8,958 nucleotides of DNA. It comes from JAAYWY01 sp050945275 (lineage in GTDB: Bacteria; Bacillota; DTU030; DUMP01). Below the pieces are notes generated by a model that made no database searches, was not told the DNA's origin, and saw nothing but the letters and a program-made list of their open reading frames with translations. The position numbers were made by a program, and so were the translations under genes. The stretch spans positions 1 to 8,958 of the forward strand of contig JBMNSQ010000072.1 of NCBI GenBank assembly GCA_050945275.1, given 5' to 3'. Position 1 is the stretch's first letter. Each line of letters starts with the position of its first letter. Below, in pieces: positions 6,852 to 8,958 of this stretch.

Positions 6852-6955
6852 ACTAAGACATGCGCATGGTGACTGGTAACTAACTGTAATTTTATAGGAG
6901 CGGTCCCAAAGAACCGCAACAGTTAAGCCGGTCCCGCCGACGGGCGCTTCTTAGT
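6852..6955. other. Nested inverted repeats: candidate structured RNA or small mobile-element remnant
   Basis: Three sets of complementary arms are nested. ACTAAGA (6852-6858) pairs with TCTTAGT (6949-6955), extendable by G-U pairs. TAACTGT (6881-6887) pairs with ACAGTTA (6919-6925). GCGGT (6900-6904) pairs with ACCGC (6913-6917). A further hairpin CCCG-CCGA-CGGG lies at 6933-6944, and CATGCGCATG (6859-6868) is a perfect palindrome. The result is a closing stem with two or three internal hairpins over about 104 nt. I do not recognise a known RNA family. The strand is undetermined. Confidence 0.4.
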
Positions 6956-7000
6956 GTTCTCTTTTGCCGTAATATAAGTTGAAAATGAAAAGTTTCTTAT

Positions 7001-7040
7001 TGTCATCCAGCCTGCCCAGAGCGAAGCGGAGGGAGCGAAA
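7001..7040 (+). repeat. REP-like unit, diverged
   Basis: The sequence begins TGTCATCCAGCC and continues with AGAGCGAAGCGGAGGGAGCG, so it carries the family's left end and its GCGAAGCG core. A degraded inverted partner (AGATTCCTC...CTTCG) lies near 7082-7097, which suggests a decayed doublet. Confidence 0.5.
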
Positions 7041-7145
7041 CGTAGGAAGCAGAGCGTAAGTTCTTTACGTCATTGAAACACAGATTCCTCAACTTCGTTT
7101 CGAAATTCCCATGCATTACCGCACCACGATAAACGAAGCGTTTTC

Positions 7146-7212
7146 TGTCATTCCGACAGAGCGAAGCGACTGAGGAATCTTAAACTAGATCCCGCGCTTC
7201 GCGGGATGACAA
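7146..7212. repeat. REPIN-like inverted doublet of REP-like units
   Basis: The forward unit TGTCATTCCGACAG...GGAATCTT (7146-7181) is followed within five bases by an inverted unit AGATCCCGCG...GGGATGACA (7187-7212). The inverted unit is itself a strong hairpin: ATCCCGCG (7189-7196), loop CTT, CGCGGGAT (7200-7207). Confidence 0.7.
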
Positions 7213-7286
7213 ATGTAGAGACTCATAGCGATGACAAAGGTAGGAGCTTTCATAGCAACGACAGGTGAAGAAGCCATCGTTCTTCG

Positions 7287-7346
7287 ATGGTCTGGGACTA
7301 TCCCCTCGTACGCATTACTAACCATGCATGTAACTCAGAACACTAG
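7287..7346 (+). CDS. Possible 19-residue leader peptide upstream of ABC-F gene (speculative)
   Basis: The frame ATG...TAG encodes MVWDYPLVRITNHACNSEH. Its stop codon ends one base before the left arm of the terminator-like hairpin at 7347, where a leader peptide controlling attenuation would be expected to end. Against it, the ATG lies in the 3' arm of a CCATCG/CGATGG hairpin (7274-7290), and the nearest purine-rich stretch (GGTGAAG, 7264-7270) is 16 bases away. There is no proper ribosome binding site unless folding brings it closer. Confidence 0.25.
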   Translation: MVWDYPLVRITNHACNSEH

Positions 7347-7379
7347 GCCACGGGCTTACAACCCCCGTGGCTTTCTTGT
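7347..7379 (+). terminator. Terminator-like hairpin in ABC-F leader (probable attenuator)
   Basis: GCCACGGG (7347-7354) pairs perfectly with CCCGTGGC (7364-7371) across a 9-base loop and is followed by TTTCTTGT. It lies 48 bp before the ABC-F start codon, so it would stop transcription before the gene unless disrupted. ACCCCCG (7361-7367), overlapping its 3' arm, is exactly complementary to CGGGGGT (7387-7393), a plausible competing pairing. Its position within a leader fits attenuation. Confidence 0.65.
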
Positions 7380-7418
7380 GCCCTGGCGGGGGTGCAGCTG
7401 GCAAAAAGGAGGCATCCC

Positions 7419-8958
7419 ATGATTATTCTGCATGTTAACGAAGTCTCTAAAGACTTTGGCAGAGTTTCTGTTCTATCTAAAGTTACATTTGAGCTAAAAG
7501 CTGGCGAAAAGGTAGCCTTGATTGGGGCTAACGGCTGCGGTAAAAGCACCTTAATGAAAATTTTAGCGGGGGAGCTAACAGCCGACGGCGGTATAATCAA
7601 TTGGGCTCATAACGGCCTTTCTCTGGAATATCTCAGTCAAGAAGATCGCTTTGATCCCCGGATACCCCTAGGAGACCAGCTAGGCCCCATTGCACCACGG
7701 CTCCTAGCTCAGTGTAAGATTCACCGCGAACTACTAAGGCGCCCTGCAGGTACCCTGTCCGGAGGCGAAAAAACCCGCGCCGCTTTAGCGCGAGCCTTGG
7801 CGAACAAGCCACAAGTATTACTCTTGGATGAACCCACTAACCATTTAGATCAAGAAGGTCTTAAGTGGCTAGAAAACGTTTTGGTTCAATATCGAGGAAC
7901 AGTGCTTTTGGTTAGCCACGATCGCTATTTCTTGGATAAAATTGTTGACCGAATTCTAGAAATGGAACACGGTCAGGTGCGAAGCTACCCTGGCAACTAC
8001 GCCACTTATGCCCAGCAAAAACGAGCCGAACAGGAACGCGCCCAGGATGAGTATCGGCATTATGTAAAAGAGAAGAAGCGACTGGAAGAGTCCATTAGAC
8101 GTCAAACCCAGTGGGCAACAGCAGCCCATAATATGCACAAGAAATTACCGCGAGAGCTTAAGGCGGCAAAATACTATTATCGAAGCAAAGCCAAAGCCCA
8201 TATGCGAACAGCCAAAGTGATGGAGCAACGGTTAGAGAAAATAAAGAAAGAAAAGCCACGGGACGCTGCCACCATTAGCTTGAATCTCAATGACGCAAAC
8301 AAAGTGGGACGAAATCTTATCCTGGTTGAAAACTTGGGCTTTAGCTACGATGAAAAGCGCTGGCTGTTTCGCCATACCGATTTTTTTGTGCAGCGAGGAG
8401 ATCGCGTTGCCCTTATCGGACCCAATGGCTCAGGCAAAACCACCCTCCTTCAACTTCTTCTTGGACAACTAGACCCTACCGAGGGAACAGTCTACCGAGC
8501 TCCGGTAAAAACCTCCTACGTAACACAAGAGCTAGAGCATTTAGATCCCGTAAAAACAGTGCTGGAGGAAACCGCCGGTGGCAACCGGGCCCCGGATCAA
8601 GCATACGTCCGCACTCTGTTAGGCTGCCTACTCTTTTCCAGTGACAACGTGTATAAAAAAGTAGACGCTCTATCGGGAGGAGAAAAAGTACGCCTGGCCA
8701 TCGCCAAGATTCTCCTTAGCTCCCCCGACCTATTAGTATTGGACGAGCCCACCAATGGGCTGGATATCCCCTCTCGTGAACGGATCGAAGACGCTCTAGA
8801 ATCCTACACCGGTACCTTGATCGTAGTCTCTCACGATCGCTATCTTCTAAAGCGCCTCGCCAACAGAGTGTTTGCCTTAGAAGGCGGTCAACTAGAAACC
8901 TTTTCTGGAAACTATGACGAGTTTCAGCAGCGGAAAACTAGAGCTGAGAAAACAGACA
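7419..8958 (+). CDS. ABC-F family ATPase, putative ribosome-protection type, 3' end cut by window
   Basis: This is a cytosolic protein with two ATPase domains and no membrane segments. ABC-F proteins bind the ribosomal E site and act in translation, and some displace antibiotics. The frame is open for 513 codons to the window edge. The start is ATG at 7419, with AAGGAGG (7406-7412) six bases upstream. Domain 1 has Walker A GANGCGKST (36-44), signature LSGGEKTR (113-120), Walker B with D137/E138 in LLLDEPTNHLD, and an SHD switch. A basic, helical linker of about 90 residues (195-290) follows. Domain 2 has GPNGSGKTT (334-342), LSGGEKVR (418-425), D442/E443 in DEPTNGLD, and SHDRYLL. Domain 1 is short between Walker A and signature, as in Vga/Lsa/VmlR-like resistance factors, and the attenuator-like leader also fits. 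A housekeeping ABC-F role remains possible, and the substrate antibiotic is unknown. Confidence 0.9.
   Translation, partial: MIILHVNEVSKDFGRVSVLSKVTFELKAGEKVALIGANGCGKSTLMKILAGELTADGGIINWAHNGLSLEYLSQEDRFDPRIPLGDQLGPIAPRLLAQCKIHRELLRRPAGTLSGGEKTRAALARALANKPQVLLLDEPTNHLDQEGLKWLENVLVQYRGTVLLVSHDRYFLDKIVDRILEMEHGQVRSYPGNYATYAQQKRAEQERAQDEYRHYVKEKKRLEESIRRQTQWATAAHNMHKKLPRELKAAKYYYRSKAKAHMRTAKVMEQRLEKIKKEKPRDAATISLNLNDANKVGRNLILVENLGFSYDEKRWLFRHTDFFVQRGDRVALIGPNGSGKTTLLQLLLGQLDPTEGTVYRAPVKTSYVTQELEHLDPVKTVLEETAGGNRAPDQAYVRTLLGCLLFSSDNVYKKVDALSGGEKVRLAIAKILLSSPDLLVLDEPTNGLDIPSRERIEDALESYTGTLIVVSHDRYLLKRLANRVFALEGGQLETFSGNYDEFQQRKTRAEKTD

Larger units (their letters stand above)
6459..7286. other. 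Repeat-rich intergenic region between lipoprotein gene and ABC-F leader
   Basis: No credible coding sequence is seen on either strand. The region carries two short GTAAC/GTTAC dyads, two REPIN-like inverted doublets (6565-6645 and 7146-7212), a single REP-like unit (7001-7040) with a decayed partner near 7081-7105, and a nested-stem element (6852-6955). The lipoprotein promoter should lie at the left end and the ABC-F promoter somewhere in the right half. I found no convincing -35/-10 pair for either. Confidence 0.7.

Noticed and set aside
6865..6950. Resemblance to a ZTP (pfl) riboswitch
   Set aside because: Only TGACTGG and a CCGCC...GGGC segment are similar. Conserved core positions are missing and no purine or folate gene follows.
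7231..7422. 63-codon plus frame whose TGA overlaps the ABC-F ATG as ATGA
   Set aside because: The overlap suggests coupling, but there is no ribosome binding site, the frame runs through the terminator hairpin, and the product is not protein-like. It is probably coincidental.
1..8958. tRNA or rRNA genes
   Set aside because: I saw no cloverleaf with the conserved GGTTCGAATCC-type arm and no rRNA-like sequence on either strand.

Overview
The window most likely comes from an endospore-forming bacterium of the phylum Bacillota, probably an anaerobic clostridial lineage. The evidence is a complete gerA-gerB-gerC type germinant-receptor operon, strong AGGAGG-type ribosome binding sites, use of GTG starts, and intergenic REP-like repeats of the 'TGTCATCCC...GGGAT' type. 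The exact lineage cannot be read from the sequence.

Layout. Positions 1-3986 (minus strand) hold the germinant-receptor operon, transcribed in the order GerA-type subunit (2337-3986), GerB-type permease subunit (1235-2350) and Ger(x)C-type lipoprotein (1242 down to the left edge, where it is cut). Both junctions overlap by a few bases, so the three proteins are almost certainly co-translated and assemble as one inner-membrane complex of the spore. Positions 3987-4826 are a repeat-rich intergenic region with GC-rich hairpins, REP-like units, a 20-bp tandem repeat and a perfect 11-bp dyad. A vegetative-type promoter (4770-4797) then leads into a YbaK/EbsC-type aminoacyl-tRNA deacylase gene (4857-5321, plus). 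Convergent to it, with 18 bp between the stops, is a lipoprotein gene with seven Asp-box (BNR/YCF48-like) repeats (5340-6458, minus).

Positions 6459-7418 are a second repeat-rich intergenic region. It carries two REPIN-like inverted doublets, two similar GTAAC/GTTAC dyads, and an unexplained nested set of complementary arms (6852-6955) that could fold into a multi-stem RNA. The last part (7287-7412) is the leader of an ABC-F ATPase gene. It contains a terminator-like hairpin, a competing pairing partner and a possible 19-residue leader peptide, which fits transcription attenuation. The ABC-F gene (7419 to the right edge, plus) is cut near its 3' end.

Apart from the ger operon the genes look functionally unrelated: spore germination, tRNA proofreading, a surface lipoprotein of unknown role, and a putative ribosome-protection ATPase. 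I did not find a convincing new multi-gene system. The parts most worth checking are non-coding: the ABC-F leader and the nested-stem element at 6852-6955.
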